Source: Adineta steineri
Lineage: Eukaryota; Rotifera; Eurotatoria; Adinetida; Adinetidae
Assembly: GCA_905250115.1 (NCBI GenBank)
Contig: CAJNOI010000010.1
Coordinates: 436,768-500,767 of the forward strand
DNA: 64,000 nucleotides
Reading direction: 5' to 3'
Of the stretch, positions 1 through 12,265 are shown piece after piece; within the stretch, counting starts at the first letter, position 1, and every line of letters begins with the position of its first letter. Both the position numbers and the translations under genes were made by a program. The notes below the pieces were generated by a model. It saw only the letters and a list, made by a program, of their open reading frames with translations, made no database searches and had not been told where the DNA came from.

Positions 1-2255
1 ACACTAGCTGGATAAAGATCATATTCATACATATGTGCACTTAAAAATCGACTTTGTGAAAGTTGAAATATAGATGTATTATCAGCTGTATTATGTAGAA
101 TTCTAGCAAAGATTTTTGGATAATTTGATTGTAATAACCAACGATCAAAAAAATCAGGACCTGACCATGAACCAATACGATATTTACCAAGTAATTCATC
201 TGGTATAAGAAATCCATATGGATGATCACGAAGAAAATCCTGAAAAATTTTAAAATTATCATTTAAAAATGATCTACAATGGATTATCTTACTATAATAA
301 TAGTTAATGTATTATTTTTAGTGTTTGTTGATTTTTCCATATAATAATCAGCCATTCGTAATATTGCTGTTGCTTTTGTTGTTTCAATACTATCATATAA
401 TTCATCAATTTCAGTTGCACTATTAACTGATTTAAGTATTGGATGTGATGTACTCATTGAATCATCAAACATAACTGATTGAAGTTCTGTAACAGCAAAT
501 TGATCATGCTAAATAAAGAATTTTTATATGAATCGAAATTTTTGTTTTTTATTAATTTACAATATTCCATGCTGGATAAGCAGCATTGACTGCATGATAT
601 TTTAAATAATTAGCAATTGCTTCTTGTAGCCATAAATCTGTCCACCATTTAAATGAAATAAAATTTCCATACCACTTTAAAGAAATATTAAATGTTAAAG
701 ATTAGTATAAACAAAAAGAGGTCGAACCTGTTCAGCTAATTCTTTAGCAATTAATAAAGCTATTCGTTGATGTTCAAGTTCTGATGTTGTCATGTAATTA
801 TGAAGAAGTGCTTGTTCAGTAAATATAATAAAACCCCAATGTGATACTGCATCAGATGGATATTCAGGTACGGCAAGAATATCTAAATTATATTTAAAAC
901 AAAAAAAATGATTTCAAAAAATAAAAATTCATTCTAACCTATTTTCTTTGGTACAATATGTGTTTGAATATCTCGAAATATATTTAATAAAGCTTGAAGA
1001 ATATTTTTAGTCATAAGTAAAGGTGCATCAACATAGATTCCATTGTCATTTGTAAAAAATTGTTTTCGTGCCCATAAATTAATCTATTATAAAAACAAAT
1101 GGTATTAATTAAATTTCCTTTTTTTTATACATACATCAATAGTATGACCAGTTACTGGATGAACCACAGATGCTGATCTACGATCAAAATCATCGGTATA
1201 AAATACTGCAAAAGCCGTTAATGCAGTTGGTATGGGTGGTACTGTTTGAAATTCAGTTTGAAGCCAAGCTCCATCGACAAAACTTTCCTAAGAAAATCAA
1301 TAAAGAATAGGATAAAAATGATATACTTGGAATTTTCTTACTTCTTCATCCCAATTACTTAAAATTTGAGTATTATTATCATGTTTTACAGTTAATTGAA
1401 ATTTCGTTTTAAAACCAGGTTCATCAAAACATGGATATGCTTCTCGAGCATGTACAGGTTCAAAATGTGTTAATATAATTCGAGATTTCCTAAAATAAAA
1501 CAAGAAAATTAAGTAAGAATAATTTTTTGTATTTACTGTAAACCAAATTGATCTTTATTAAATTGACTTTCAAATAAACCAGTTCCATGAATATTTAATG
1601 CTCGAAAGAAAGAAATTTTAACATCATATGTAACATCTTTTTCTAATTGTTCTGTTACACGTATAACAACTGTTTGAGTATTAGGAAATGGTACAATACA
1701 TTCAACAGTTAATTGTGTATCATTAGGACTTGAACGTTTCGTTACGAAAACATCTGAATATAATAATCCATCAGCATGAAGAATAATTTCATTCGTTGGA
1801 GAACGAACACCAAGAACAATATCAATTTCACCACTGTATGTATCAGTTGGTTGATTTAATTGAAATAAATCTAATTCTAATTGATAGTCTTCAGGATAGA
1901 CATTTGTTGGTAATCGAGGTTTGTTCCATGGTGCACTTGGATCAAGAGCTGGACAGCAGCCAGGATTCATACATAGTTCAACTTTTTTCGGTGTTAAACT
2001 ACGTTTTGGTCGAGAAATATAAATTGGTCTTGCTGTAGGTTCTTCTGATTTAACTTTTTCGGCATTATTGGTTACATAACAAATTGGACTTTCAGTCAAA
2101 TAGAACGATGTTATTGAAACCACGAATAGTGATGAAAAGAAAATCACAATTAGTAAAGCACATGTCGATGTTGTTAAACTAATTTTTTTGCGTAGAAATA
2201 ATTGTCGAGAATAATCATGATCGATTATAAGCAGATCATCTTGGCTACCCTCCAT
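1..2255 (-). CDS. M1-family aminopeptidase homologue, predicted inactive (partial)
   Basis: Type II membrane protein of the aminopeptidase N family; the C-terminal part lies beyond the left edge. The start at 2253-2255 opens a short cytosolic tail, then one hydrophobic segment (about residues 28-52, TTSTCALLIVIFFSSLFV...), then the M1 N-terminal domain. Family landmarks read across small introns: HAREAYPCFDEPGFKTKF (ATDARKAFPCFDEP region), WGFIIFTEQALL, QWYGNFISFKWWTDLWLQE and SATEIDELYDSIETTKATAILRM. The substrate-anchoring GAMEN motif reads DAVSH (839-853) and the zinc motif HEXXH reads KELAE (731-745). The third zinc ligand, Glu 18 residues downstream, remains. The splice between CAG and TGG near 678/729 joins LAEQ to WYGN exactly as in the family, so frame error is not the explanation. 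Aminopeptidase activity is therefore unlikely; a binding or scaffolding role is inference. Seven or more exons. Confidence 0.9.
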
Positions 2256-2608
2256 GATAATTTTTTATTGTGAGAAGAATATTGAAAATCTTTTCATTAT
2301 AAACGGACTCTATTTTATAGTCGATGTTATAAAGATATCGTTTTCTTCTCAAGTGAGTTTTATAGATGTATAAAACTATTATAAATTTAAATGATCGTTT
2401 TATCAAACTTTATGATATTCAAAATGATAAAAATATGTAAATATTTGATTTTAATATATTTATTTGACTAATAATTGCAAGAATATATATATACATAATC
2501 TGATAAAGTTAATTATATCTGCACAACAACAAAAATTAATATTTTTTTTAGAGTAATATAAAAATAGAATATACAAAAGAAAATATCTATCTATCTGACT
2601 CGGTTGAT
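2256..2608. other. Intergenic: 5' flank of M1 gene and 3' flank of FANCI
   Basis: 353 bp of AT-rich sequence between two minus-strand genes. AATATA/ATAAAA-rich stretches are compatible with polyadenylation of the M1 gene's upstream neighbours, but no convincing ORF, repeat or RNA gene is seen. Confidence 0.6.
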
Positions 2609-5600
2609 TTATTCATTTTCACCATCTTCTTCTTCCTCTTCTTCGTCGGCTTCATTTTCTTGACGACTTGTTTGTAATGTTCGTTGATCATCTGGTATAC
2701 TATCCAAATTAAATCGAAAATCTCGTACAGCAGACATTTTAAATGTTTCTAATAAACGTTTCTAAAAACAAAAAGAATTCAACACAATGCAAAATTTTAT
2801 CGAAATAACATACATCTTGTTGTTTGCCTAATTCAAGTAATGATCGTTCATATTGTTCCATTTCAAAGACTAATTTCGGTACAAGTGTATCTTTTAATAC
2901 ACTTTTTTTCTATAGGAAAAAAAATATTAATTTTATTAGAAAATAAATTTCAATCTTTTACTTTTTTAGGATCTTTTTTATCAATTTTTTTCTTTTTCTT
3001 CTTAGTTGTTTCTTCTTCATCATCTAATTCCAAACTCTAAACAAAAAAAACAATTTTAACTGAATTTCTATTCTTGAAAAAATAAATTACCATTGTATAA
3101 GTTAAAAATCCATAACATGGTTGTTGTAATTGTGAACCAGATATTGATGCAAGTTTTTCAAATTCATCACGAATGGGTGTTTTATTTTTAACCATCTATG
3201 AAATATAGAAACGAAAGTCATTAAGAATGGCGGCGTAACGTCTCCTCTGTTTCGATAGATACCTGACGAGTAAATTCATCGAGAATTGTATATAATTTTG
3301 TTAATAATTTAACTATATGAATAATCATCATTTTATTTTTTAACCTACATTGTAAAATTTGTCCAAATGTTGTCATAGAATATGATAACTGTCCACAAAA
3401 ATGTGTTATTTGATCATTTGATAAGTTTTGTGTTTGAATAATCCATTCAAGACTATTGATCATTCGTTCTAATTCAATAAGAACAATATTATTTAATATA
3501 ACCATATGTGTTTTTTCATTGATAATAGCAAAATATGGTTGATGAACAAATTTTGTCTATTGATTAAAAAAACAATTGAGAAGAATTTCGAAAAAGATAT
3601 ATTTACATCTTCAGAAACATCTTCACATTGACCATGAATATCCATCGCAACTTTACGAAGTAATGGTGCATGATTACTTGTTTTTGATGAAAGTTTAAAA
3701 AGTAGACGAACCAATGCTTTACTTAATTGATGATCCTCTAGAATAAGATTGTATTATTTCTAATGAAAACTTTGTTAATCATACCATATTTTCCTTGCAT
3801 ACATGTTGAACTAACCCATTCAGCAAATGATTGATATTCATTTCGATCAATATGTTCACCATCTTTTAATGCTAATTCAAGAATATCAGCTACATAAATC
3901 AATGCTTTTAAACAGCCTGATGCTTTTATTGTCGATCCATCAATACCAGCTGTTTCGATAATTCGATTATATTCATCTTCGATTCGTTTATAAATTGCCT
4001 AAAATATTCATTTCGTTTTTTTTTATCTTAAATCGTTTCATTTTTTGTTTTACTTTAAAACTTTCAGCAAAACGAGCTGTTTGTGGATCAGTTTGACTAT
4101 AACTTATATTCGAATCAATTGTATCTGGATCTCCATTCAATGCTTTCATTGCACTATCAATCATTAAAGCAGCTACACCACGAAAATTATTAACAATAAT
4201 TTTCCATAATTCAACAATTAATTGTAAAATTTGTTCTGTTAATATTATATTCATATCTTTTGTTACAGCTTGATATAAAATTCTATTTAATATTAATAAA
4301 AGAAAAAGATTAAGTTAAGTGTGCTCCAAATTTGAAGTTTACGAAAAACTCTACCTGAAAACTATAATCATCTGTTCTTGATTGCTCTAATAGATACTCT
4401 GGACTAGAGATGTACGGGACCAAAAAGAAATCTACCGGGACCTATATTTGAATCTGGGGACTATATAATGAACTGAACTATGATGACCTTATTCAAAAAA
4501 AAATGAACCAAAAAGTGCTAATCGCCGACTAAACAAATTGAAAAACGAGTATTAAAGAATTATTTTAGAAATTCTATGAATAATTTTGGATCAATTGTCT
4601 CTAGGACCATATTAGAGATGAGCGGGACCAGTTTTGGTCCCGCACATCTGTGGTACAGTGACTGAGTCGACTGATGATGCTCAAGAAAAAAAACACACAG
4701 TTACAAGCTACAATTTATCGAAAAACTCGTAAACTCCAAATTTGGAGCTCATTTAACTTGACCGCAGAAAAAGATATTTTCATTTTATCTCTTAACTTAC
4801 GTATGAAGATCAATTAACATCATTTGTAATTTATCTTGTCGCATATTTTCTGCATCAAAATAATATTTAATACCATTCGATGTAATAGAACGAAATTTTG
4901 CTAAACAACAACGCATAACATATGAACGATAATTATTATCATCAATAAGTGTATCAATATCAAGATTATTATTTGATGAATCTAAATCAGCATGAAACAT
5001 TTTTGACCATAAAACTGAATGTAAAAATCGTTTTAAACATGTAAATGAAATAAGTTTTGGTGTTAGTGGTAAACGTAATTTTGCTTTTGACATTTTTTCA
5101 TTAAGACGTGTTTCTTGATCCATTGATTTTAAAATACTTGCAGTTGATTCTCTTTGATATAAAACAAAAAAACAATTCATATAGAAAATATTTTTCTATA
5201 AACTTACAAATCTTTCATTCGCATAAATTTATATTCAATAAGAACATTACATATATCAATACAAAGTGTATACATTTGTGGACTTGTTTTATCTTCAGGT
5301 AAACCTTTAACCTGAAAGAAATTTTACGAAATAAATATTTAAATTCAATTGATAAACTTACACCAACTGAATCAGTAAATTCATCATCATCAAATAAAAT
5401 AATTAATCGTTTGAAAATATCTGTCGCTTTTTTTAAATAAATTGCAACATCCGGATCTTCATCAAAGATTTTTGAATTCGATTTTAAAAGACAATCAGCA
5501 CGATGTAAACAAAGACATAAACAATGAAGTAAATGTGCCTGAGAAAATTGAATTATTTAACAAAAAAAAATTATTTAAACATTTTCTTACAAATGGTTCA

Positions 5601-8600
5601 ATAATTTGGATTTTATCATCACGTTCAAGTAAACAAGATAATAAATTTAATGTACATCTATCTTCAATGGGTTCGTAGTATAACGCAATCTATATACAAA
5701 AAGAGTTGACAACTTATGTATCTCGAAAGTTTGATTTACCTGAGAAATGAGCATATCAAGAATAGGTGCCATTAATATTGGACTTTTACGTAGAACAGGT
5801 AATAAACCCTACAAAAATTATATAAATTTTCACTGAAAATCTCTGGTTTTATTTCAATACTTCATAGACAGCTAATCGAACATCATATTGTTGAGTAAGA
5901 CTTCGTCTTAATTGCATTAATAATTCAATACATTGTCCTTCTGTTGAACGTTGTGTAGAATTAATCGTATTCATTTGTGTTGCACCACGCTATAGAAAAT
6001 TCAGGTTGTTTTTCAATCGAAGAAAATTTCGAATTTCAAGAGACTTACTTCAGCTAAAGAAAACATTGTCATTTGACTAGCTTGAGCAGCTGGTGGTCGA
6101 ATTAACCATTTGGCATGTTTTAATAAAATTAAATATCCATCAACAGCCATTCGTCGACAATCCAAACGACTTTAATAAACATATATCAAAATATGATTTT
6201 ATAATATGAATTTTTGTAAATACTTACGGACGATACATAGCTGTTCGCAGTAATTGAAAATATGTTTCACGAAATGGTGTATTACCACTTAATTTAATAA
6301 TTGGTTTAAATGCATCAAGTACATCATGTGCTAATTCATAACGCATATATAAAATTTGATCAAGTCGATCTTTTAAGTGTTCAGGCCATTTTACAAATCG
6401 ATGACTATTTGTTTTCATTACATCATATAATTGTTCTAAAAATCTCGAGATTAATTTATTAAAATTAACAAGAATTATTTGTTTTTATACCAATAAAATG
6501 TTTGACAGTACGATCATTCGTTTTTGCTTCAAGTATTCGATCAAATAAACGATGTATAACATCTTCTTGAATAGATTTATGTAACTAAAATATTCCTCTT
6601 ATTTTTAATAGTAAATAAAAAAAGAATAAAAATTATACTCGAACAATATCAGAAAGCCATTTTGAGGCCAATGTTTTTAATAATTCAATAACCGAAAATG
6701 ATGATTCATTATTTAACACTTGTGATTGACTATAATCATCAAGTAATTGAAAACAAAAATCAATTAAACCCGAAAGAATTAAATCACCACCAAATAAACT
6801 TTTACATAAAATAAAATAAATATATTCATTTTTTTCTCGAATCTTTTCTTACTCCTTTTTAGCAAGTTGCAATAAATAATCTCGATAAAAATCATTATAA
6901 TTTATTTTTGTAAACAGGATAAGCCAAAATGCTTCATTATTTTTTTCAAATGTTTGACAAACAAGATCAAATGCGGTTTTGAGTTGTTTTATAAACTAAA
7001 TTACAAAATATATAAATTCGGACATGGTCTCTTCGCCAATAGGACAGTCATCATTAGAGCCCATCGGGTCCGGGTCCAAATAAACGTGGACCCGATGGGC
7101 TCTAAGTCATCATTAGCGAAATTCTAGAATCCCCAATTGAAGTGTAAAATTTACTTTTCCTTTTATTGCACGATCTTTGGGTAAAGCGAATATAAATGCC
7201 AGACAAAATGGAGAAAATAATTTCGATACATCATTACTTTGAATTTTCTATTGAAGAAAGAATAATAATAAAAATATGAGAAATAATTTCTTTACTTTAA
7301 ATGTTCGTAATAATATCGTTCCAAGTTCAGGTGATAATTCAATAGCATTTAATATATGAACAATACAAAGACGTATATTTGATGTATATTGTTTATTACT
7401 AGAATGAATTAAAGGTAAAGAAAAAAATATAGAGAAAATTGAATATTTACTCATTAGATTTTTTATCAAGATTAATAAAATATTGAATTAAACGATCGAA
7501 AATATATCCACTTGAACTTGATATTTCATTTTCTGAATGATTATCATTACATAATTTAAGTATATTTAAAACAAATATTGGTAATTGATCGAAATTTAAT
7601 TCAAAATCAATTGTAAACATTATATCAATAAATGTACGTTTTTCATTATCAGAAAATGGAAATGTTCTAAATTGAAAATAAAAATTTATCAATATCTTTC
7701 TAAATAATCTTATTTACTTGATTATTGCTATAAGACTAGCATAATTATCTTCAGTCCAACTAAATATGATAAAAAAACAAATTTTTTTAGAACGAAATAG
7801 AACTTTTTTTTACGTTGTATTTCCTAATTGTTGAACAACAGATTGACACATTGATGCTGCTGATGATGAAGCTGATTGATTTTCATCACGTTTAACTTGT
7901 TGTAAATAAATACTTCGTAATAATTCAATCATACTATCAAAATAAACATATATGTATTTGTATAAATAAAAATTTCTTTAACAAACATATCAGCATTTGT
8001 TGATGATTGAATTAATTTATCAATAATTTCATAAGTTATATCAAGTAAAGCTTCTGATGCTATATTATCAAGCTGAATATAGAAGAAACAGATAAAAAAT
8101 ATAGACAAGAAAATTCAATTTTGTTATACATAGATTATAATAAGACCAACAATCTTTGTAAATACAAGATGATGAACAGTTGTTGTTGTAGACGTAACAA
8201 TAAGTTGAATAGTTTTTTTAATAAATGTTGGAAGAATAGTAGAATCAGATGTATCATCCAAACATTCTATAATTAAATATATTAGATATTCTCGTATCCG
8301 AAAATATATCTTATTCATAGATGTATGTAAATATCAACCATTTAGATTAGCTTTAGTTTATTACTACGTCTTTAGCAATTATGAAATATTTATTATAGAC
8401 ATCATTAGATCTGAGATATTTCCATAACTACCTTTTAGATATTGTTTAAAAATATCAAATGGTCGAGAATCTGTATTATTTGTCTCGATTGATGATCGAA
8501 ATTTATTAATAAACTAAATCAAAAAAAAATATTTATCGTTTTTGTTTTTTCATTCAAATTCTAATGGAATATATCGTCTTGTGTTTTTGCACCTTTTCAA

Positions 8601-8679
8601 ACTGATCATTAGTATTTAGAGATGAATTTGTAGTTCTTAAACGTTTTGACATTGTAGTATCATTTTGTGTTCTCTTCAT
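2609..8679 (-). CDS. FANCI: Fanconi anemia group I protein homologue
   Basis: FANCI pairs with FANCD2 in the ID2 clamp that is monoubiquitinated at interstrand crosslinks in the nucleus. About 25 short exons carry alpha-solenoid sequence. Recognisable segments: CIELLMQLRRSLTQQYDVRLAVYE then GLLPVLRKSPI (human [27 protein letters not shown]), VAMDIHGQCEDVSEDV, FEKLASISGSQL, LVPKLVFEMEQYERSLLELGKQ, MSAVRDFRF, and an acidic C-terminus EADEEEEEEDGENE. The residue matching human Lys523 is Arg: RLDCRRMAVDGYLILLK against QLDARKSAVAGFLLLLK, codon 6151-6153. Downstream, one SQ (ASQ) remains where vertebrates have an SQ cluster. Introns hold a MITE-like insertion (4311-4765) and an 18-bp hairpin (7054-7105). 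The ATG directly follows a TTTCTTTAG acceptor and lies 29 nt after the preceding gene's stop. Confidence 0.92.
4311..4765. mobile_element. MITE-like insertion in a FANCI intron
   Basis: A 455-bp block flanked by the 10-bp direct repeat AGAAAAAGAT (4301-4310 and 4766-4775). Its ends are inverted repeats of about 35 bp: the left end reads AAGTTAAGTGTGCTCCAAAT..., the right end, reverse complemented, reads AAGTTAAATGAGCTCCAAAT..., both continuing to AGTTTACGA. The right end carries about four extra terminal bases. No transposase ORF, so non-autonomous. Internally GGGACCA and its complement recur (around 4415 and 4630). The 8-10 bp duplication suggests a hAT or Mutator-type element; superfamily not settled. 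Confidence 0.75.
7046..7116. repeat. Perfect 18-bp hairpin between 12-bp direct repeats
   Basis: TTAGAGCCCATCGGGTCC (7054-7071) pairs perfectly with 7088-7105 across a 16-nt loop. The hairpin sits between two copies of AGTCATCATTAG (7046-7057 and 7105-7116). It lies inside a FANCI intron and is much GC-richer than its surroundings. A tiny foldback element or a replication-slippage product are both possible. Confidence 0.8.
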
Positions 8680-8708
8680 CTAAAGAAATAAATCAAATAG
8701 AAAAATAA
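8680..8708 (-). promoter_or_regulatory. Intercistronic spacer with acceptor abutting the FANCI ATG
   Basis: On the minus strand the upstream gene's TAA is followed by only 29 nt, pyrimidine-rich and ending TTATTTCTTTAG, then the FANCI ATG. This is the geometry of a spliced-leader acceptor between two cistrons. Rotifers are known to use spliced-leader trans-splicing; its use here is inferred. Confidence 0.55.
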
Positions 8709-9254
8709 TTATTCTTTTTTTTCTCGTATAAACGCATGTGCATGAAAAACATCAGAAACCGATCTTAAGCGTGGTGGGTTAACAAAAGAAATTCGATCGA
8801 ATTTTTCATAAGGAAATTCTTTATTAAGAACTTGTTCAATAATTTCTTCAGGTTTTTTCGGTTTTGGATCACACCAGATAACCCAATGTTGAATATTACG
8901 AATTAAATAATATGGAAAATCATTTGGTGTTAAAAGTGGTTCCTTAATTGAATTTAAACTCGGAACAGCTATTGATTTTTGACTAGATTTATCAATATCT
9001 ACATTCCATTTAAGATAATGTATACGTATAAAATCATTTATTGATCTATAGTCTTTCGCAACTAATTTTTGATGTTGAATATATCGTTGTGCACATTGTT
9101 CATCTCGCCAAAGTAAAGTTTTTTGTCCATTTTCAAGCCATTGTATTAAATCATTCCATTCAAGTGGTTTATTAGCAATTGCATTACGAGTTAATTCAAT
9201 TGTTGATATAGATCGACAAGGCAGAAAACATTTTTTTATAAATCTATTCAGCAT
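8709..9254 (-). CDS. DUF3605-like protein
   Basis: Single-exon protein of 181 residues. The C-terminal half shows the layout of the DUF3605 family: TPNDFPYYLIRNIQHWVIWC, then FVNPPRLRSVSDVFHAHAF near the end. The role of this family is not known to me. The first 25 residues (MLNRFIKKCFLPCRSISTI...) are basic and lack acidic residues, compatible with a mitochondrial presequence but not diagnostic. It lies immediately upstream of FANCI on the same strand, 29 nt apart, so the two may be co-transcribed; it is divergent from the RanBP9/10 gene with 215 bp between starts. Confidence 0.8.
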   Translation of the reverse strand: MLNRFIKKCFLPCRSISTIELTRNAIANKPLEWNDLIQWLENGQKTLLWRDEQCAQRYIQHQKLVAKDYRSINDFIRIHYLKWNVDIDKSSQKSIAVPSLNSIKEPLLTPNDFPYYLIRNIQHWVIWCDPKPKKPEEIIEQVLNKEFPYEKFDRISFVNPPRLRSVSDVFHAHAFIREKKE

Positions 9255-9469
9255 AACACAAAGAAAAGAAAACGAAGACGAAGAGGAGAAGAAGAAGAAA
9301 AAAAATAGACTGTTTAAAGCGATTCGTACGCCATCTTGTTACACGACTGCATAGACGCGATATACAACTCGTCAGCTGATTTGTGTTGTTGTTATTATTA
9401 TTTATTGTTTATATATATTATTTGTTCATTTAACAATTAATATTCTTATTAATAATCTTCAATGATGGA
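9255..9469. promoter_or_regulatory. Divergent promoter region (DUF3605/FANCI and RanBP9/10)
   Basis: 215 bp separate two divergent start codons, so promoters for both must lie here or overlap the genes. A purine-rich stretch (9266-9305) adjoins the minus gene. Two ATGs at 9462 and 9465 open an eight-codon upstream ORF (MMEWIKVV) that overlaps the RanBP9/10 start at 9470 in another frame. Confidence 0.5.
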
Positions 9470-12265
9470 ATGGATCAAAGTTGTTTGACTAATTACACAT
9501 ATATTTCATGTTGTTTAATTCTGCTTCTAAATATAATCTATCTTGTTTTTAAATTAATCAAACTTTATCTACAACATCAGAGACGGAGACAATTACCTAG
9601 ACAAATTCAAAAAATGACAACTACTACAAATGAAATAATTCCAACAACATCATCATCATCATCATCTTCTTCATCACGAATGGCAACGAGATCAACAACT
9701 ATAGCATCAAGAACAACAAATAATAAAAATGGTTATGAACGTCTTACACAATTATATCCACATGTTGGTGATGATATACATTTACCAATGAAATGGAATA
9801 GTAAAGAGAAAGTACAAACATTAGTTTTACAACAAAATGATCTTGTTGTAACATATAAAGGTTGAATTCTTACATAAAATTTAATTGAAATCATTAAAAA
9901 CCTTTGTTTTCTTTTTAGGACCTGGCAAATCACATAAAGATGCAGCTAGTGTTCGTTCTGATTATCCTATTCCACCATTAACCGGTATTTATTATTATGA
10001 AGTGAGAGTTTTAAGTAAAGGTCGTGATGGGTAAGTTTAATATATTTTGATATTAAGTAATTGATTTCTTTTTAATGATTAGATATATGGGAATTGGTTT
10101 ATCGACAAGTGATGTAAATCTTAATCGTTTACCAGGATGGGATAAAGGCTCATATGGTTATCATGGTGATGATGGACATTCATTTTGTTCATCAGGCTCA
10201 GGTATTGTCTATGGACCAACATTTACAACAGGTGATTATGTTGGTTGTTGTGTTAATTTTCTTGAAAATTCCTGTTTTTATACACGTAATGGTTATAATA
10301 TTGGTAAGCATATAGTTATCAAAACAAAAAGAAAGATAATTTATTTAATATATTTCTTTTAGGTACATCATTCCGAGATATACCAGTAATAGATTTTTAC
10401 TCAATTAAATTATTCGTATATGTTTTGTATATTTATTATTCTAGACGGAAGTTTATCCAACTGTTGGTTTACAAACACCCCATGAAGCTATTGAAGCTAA
10501 CTTTGGTCTTACTCCATTTAAATTTGATATAGAAAAATATATAGATGTAAATATAAAAATTTTGTGTTTAGTCTAATCAAAATTTTGATTTTATTAGGAA
10601 TATCGAGAAAAAACTCGCCGAGCAATTGTTGAATGTACATTAAAAGAAGGCGAATTACTACATCAAATACAATTACGTCGTATTGTATCAACTTATCTAG
10701 TTCATTATGGATATTGTGCTACAGCTGAGCAATTTAATAAAAATGCTGAAAGTGTATATGCTGATGAATTAAATTCTATGAGAAATCGACAACGTAAATA
10801 GAAAATAAAATCTTAGAAAATAATATTTTATTTGTTTTTAGTTATTCAACATTTAATTCTTGATGGTCGTACAACCGATGCAATTGATAAAACAAAAGAA
10901 CTTTTTCCTACGTTACTCAATGATAAAAATCTTTTATTCGTACTCAAAGTTCGTCAGTTTATTGAAATGGTTAACGGAACTGAAAGTGAAATACGTAAAA
11001 CATCAATAGCATCATCATCTTCATCCTCATCCATATCTCAGACAACAACAACAGATGGTTCATCTGACAATAATCTAACTTCTAATAATAAAAATCGTTC
11101 GAACAGTCCGTCTTGTTCATCAAATAAAAATTCTTCGTGTCCACCATCAACAACAACTGAATGTTCATCATCAACGATAACAAAAACTCATACATCTTCT
11201 TCTTCACGTTCTCGTTCCCGTTCTAATAGTCCATATACATCAAGACGAACACAAAACAATACCACATCAGGAACATCACAAAATAGTAATGGCACATTGA
11301 ATTCATCATCTCATCTCACAAGTGCAAATAATACAAAAGATTTATTACAAGGTAGTATTTAACGAATTCTATTTTTTTTTTAATATAAAATGTATCCTTT
11401 AGAAAGTAATAATAATGAATCAAATAATCATACAACAACAGTAAATTCTTTGCCATCGAATACGAATCCGAATGCTGTTGTTAATCTTATGGATATCGAT
11501 GATAATCTTCATAATAATAACAATACAGCAAATGGTTTTAGCAATAATCATGGAACAGTATCTCATTCTGATTCTTCTACGACAAATCAAATCACTAATG
11601 GTCATTTACAATTAGATAATAATAATAGCAATAATCTAGTCATTGATCATAATAAAAATAGTAATGGATGTTCAACGAAATCTACTGATAATCTTGATGG
11701 TATGGAACATGATGGTTGTCTAGATTCAACTCATACAATGGATATGGAAACAACAATGTCATCAGATGTACAGAAAAAATCCACAATAAAAGAAGATGAT
11801 CAACTTCTTGTTAGAATATTACAATTTGGTCGAGAATTACATGCACTTAAACAACAATTAATAGCTGAACATGGAGATAATCAACAGAATGATAAAATGT
11901 TGCAGGTAAATTTTCAGAAAAACAAAATCTGATAACTAAATTTTTTTAATTCATTTTTAGGATGCATTCAGTTTATTAGCTTATTCAGAACCTAAATCAT
12001 CACCATTAGCTCATTTATTAGAACCATCTCAACGTGAAACTGTGTCTAGTGCAGTCAATAGTGCTATACTCGGTACGTTCATTGCAATATATTAAATAAA
12101 AATAAAAACTATATATCTTTTCTTTCTTTTATAGAAGCACATGATATGCCAAGACATCCAGCTCTTGAAGTACTTGTTGGTTATCTACATGAATGTGACA
12201 AATTAATGCATAAGAATAATATACCAGATTGTGCCTTTATTGACTTGAACAAATATATACGATAA
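9470..12265 (+). CDS. RANBP9/10-like: RanBP9/RanBP10-like CTLH-complex subunit
   Basis: Scaffold subunit of the CTLH/GID ubiquitin ligase in known homologues. Domains in order: a poly-Ser/Thr N-terminal region; a SPRY domain from [14 protein letters not shown] through [50 protein letters not shown] and [18 protein letters not shown]; a LisH segment ([17 protein letters not shown]); CTLH ([39 protein letters not shown]); a Ser/Asn/Thr-rich insert of about 300 residues (11000-11800); and a C-terminal CRA-like part ([35 protein letters not shown]). About ten exons. Oddly, residues 12-32 ([19 protein letters not shown]) form a hydrophobic segment not usual for this family; the start could instead be ATG at 9614, giving a soluble protein. 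Confidence 0.95.
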
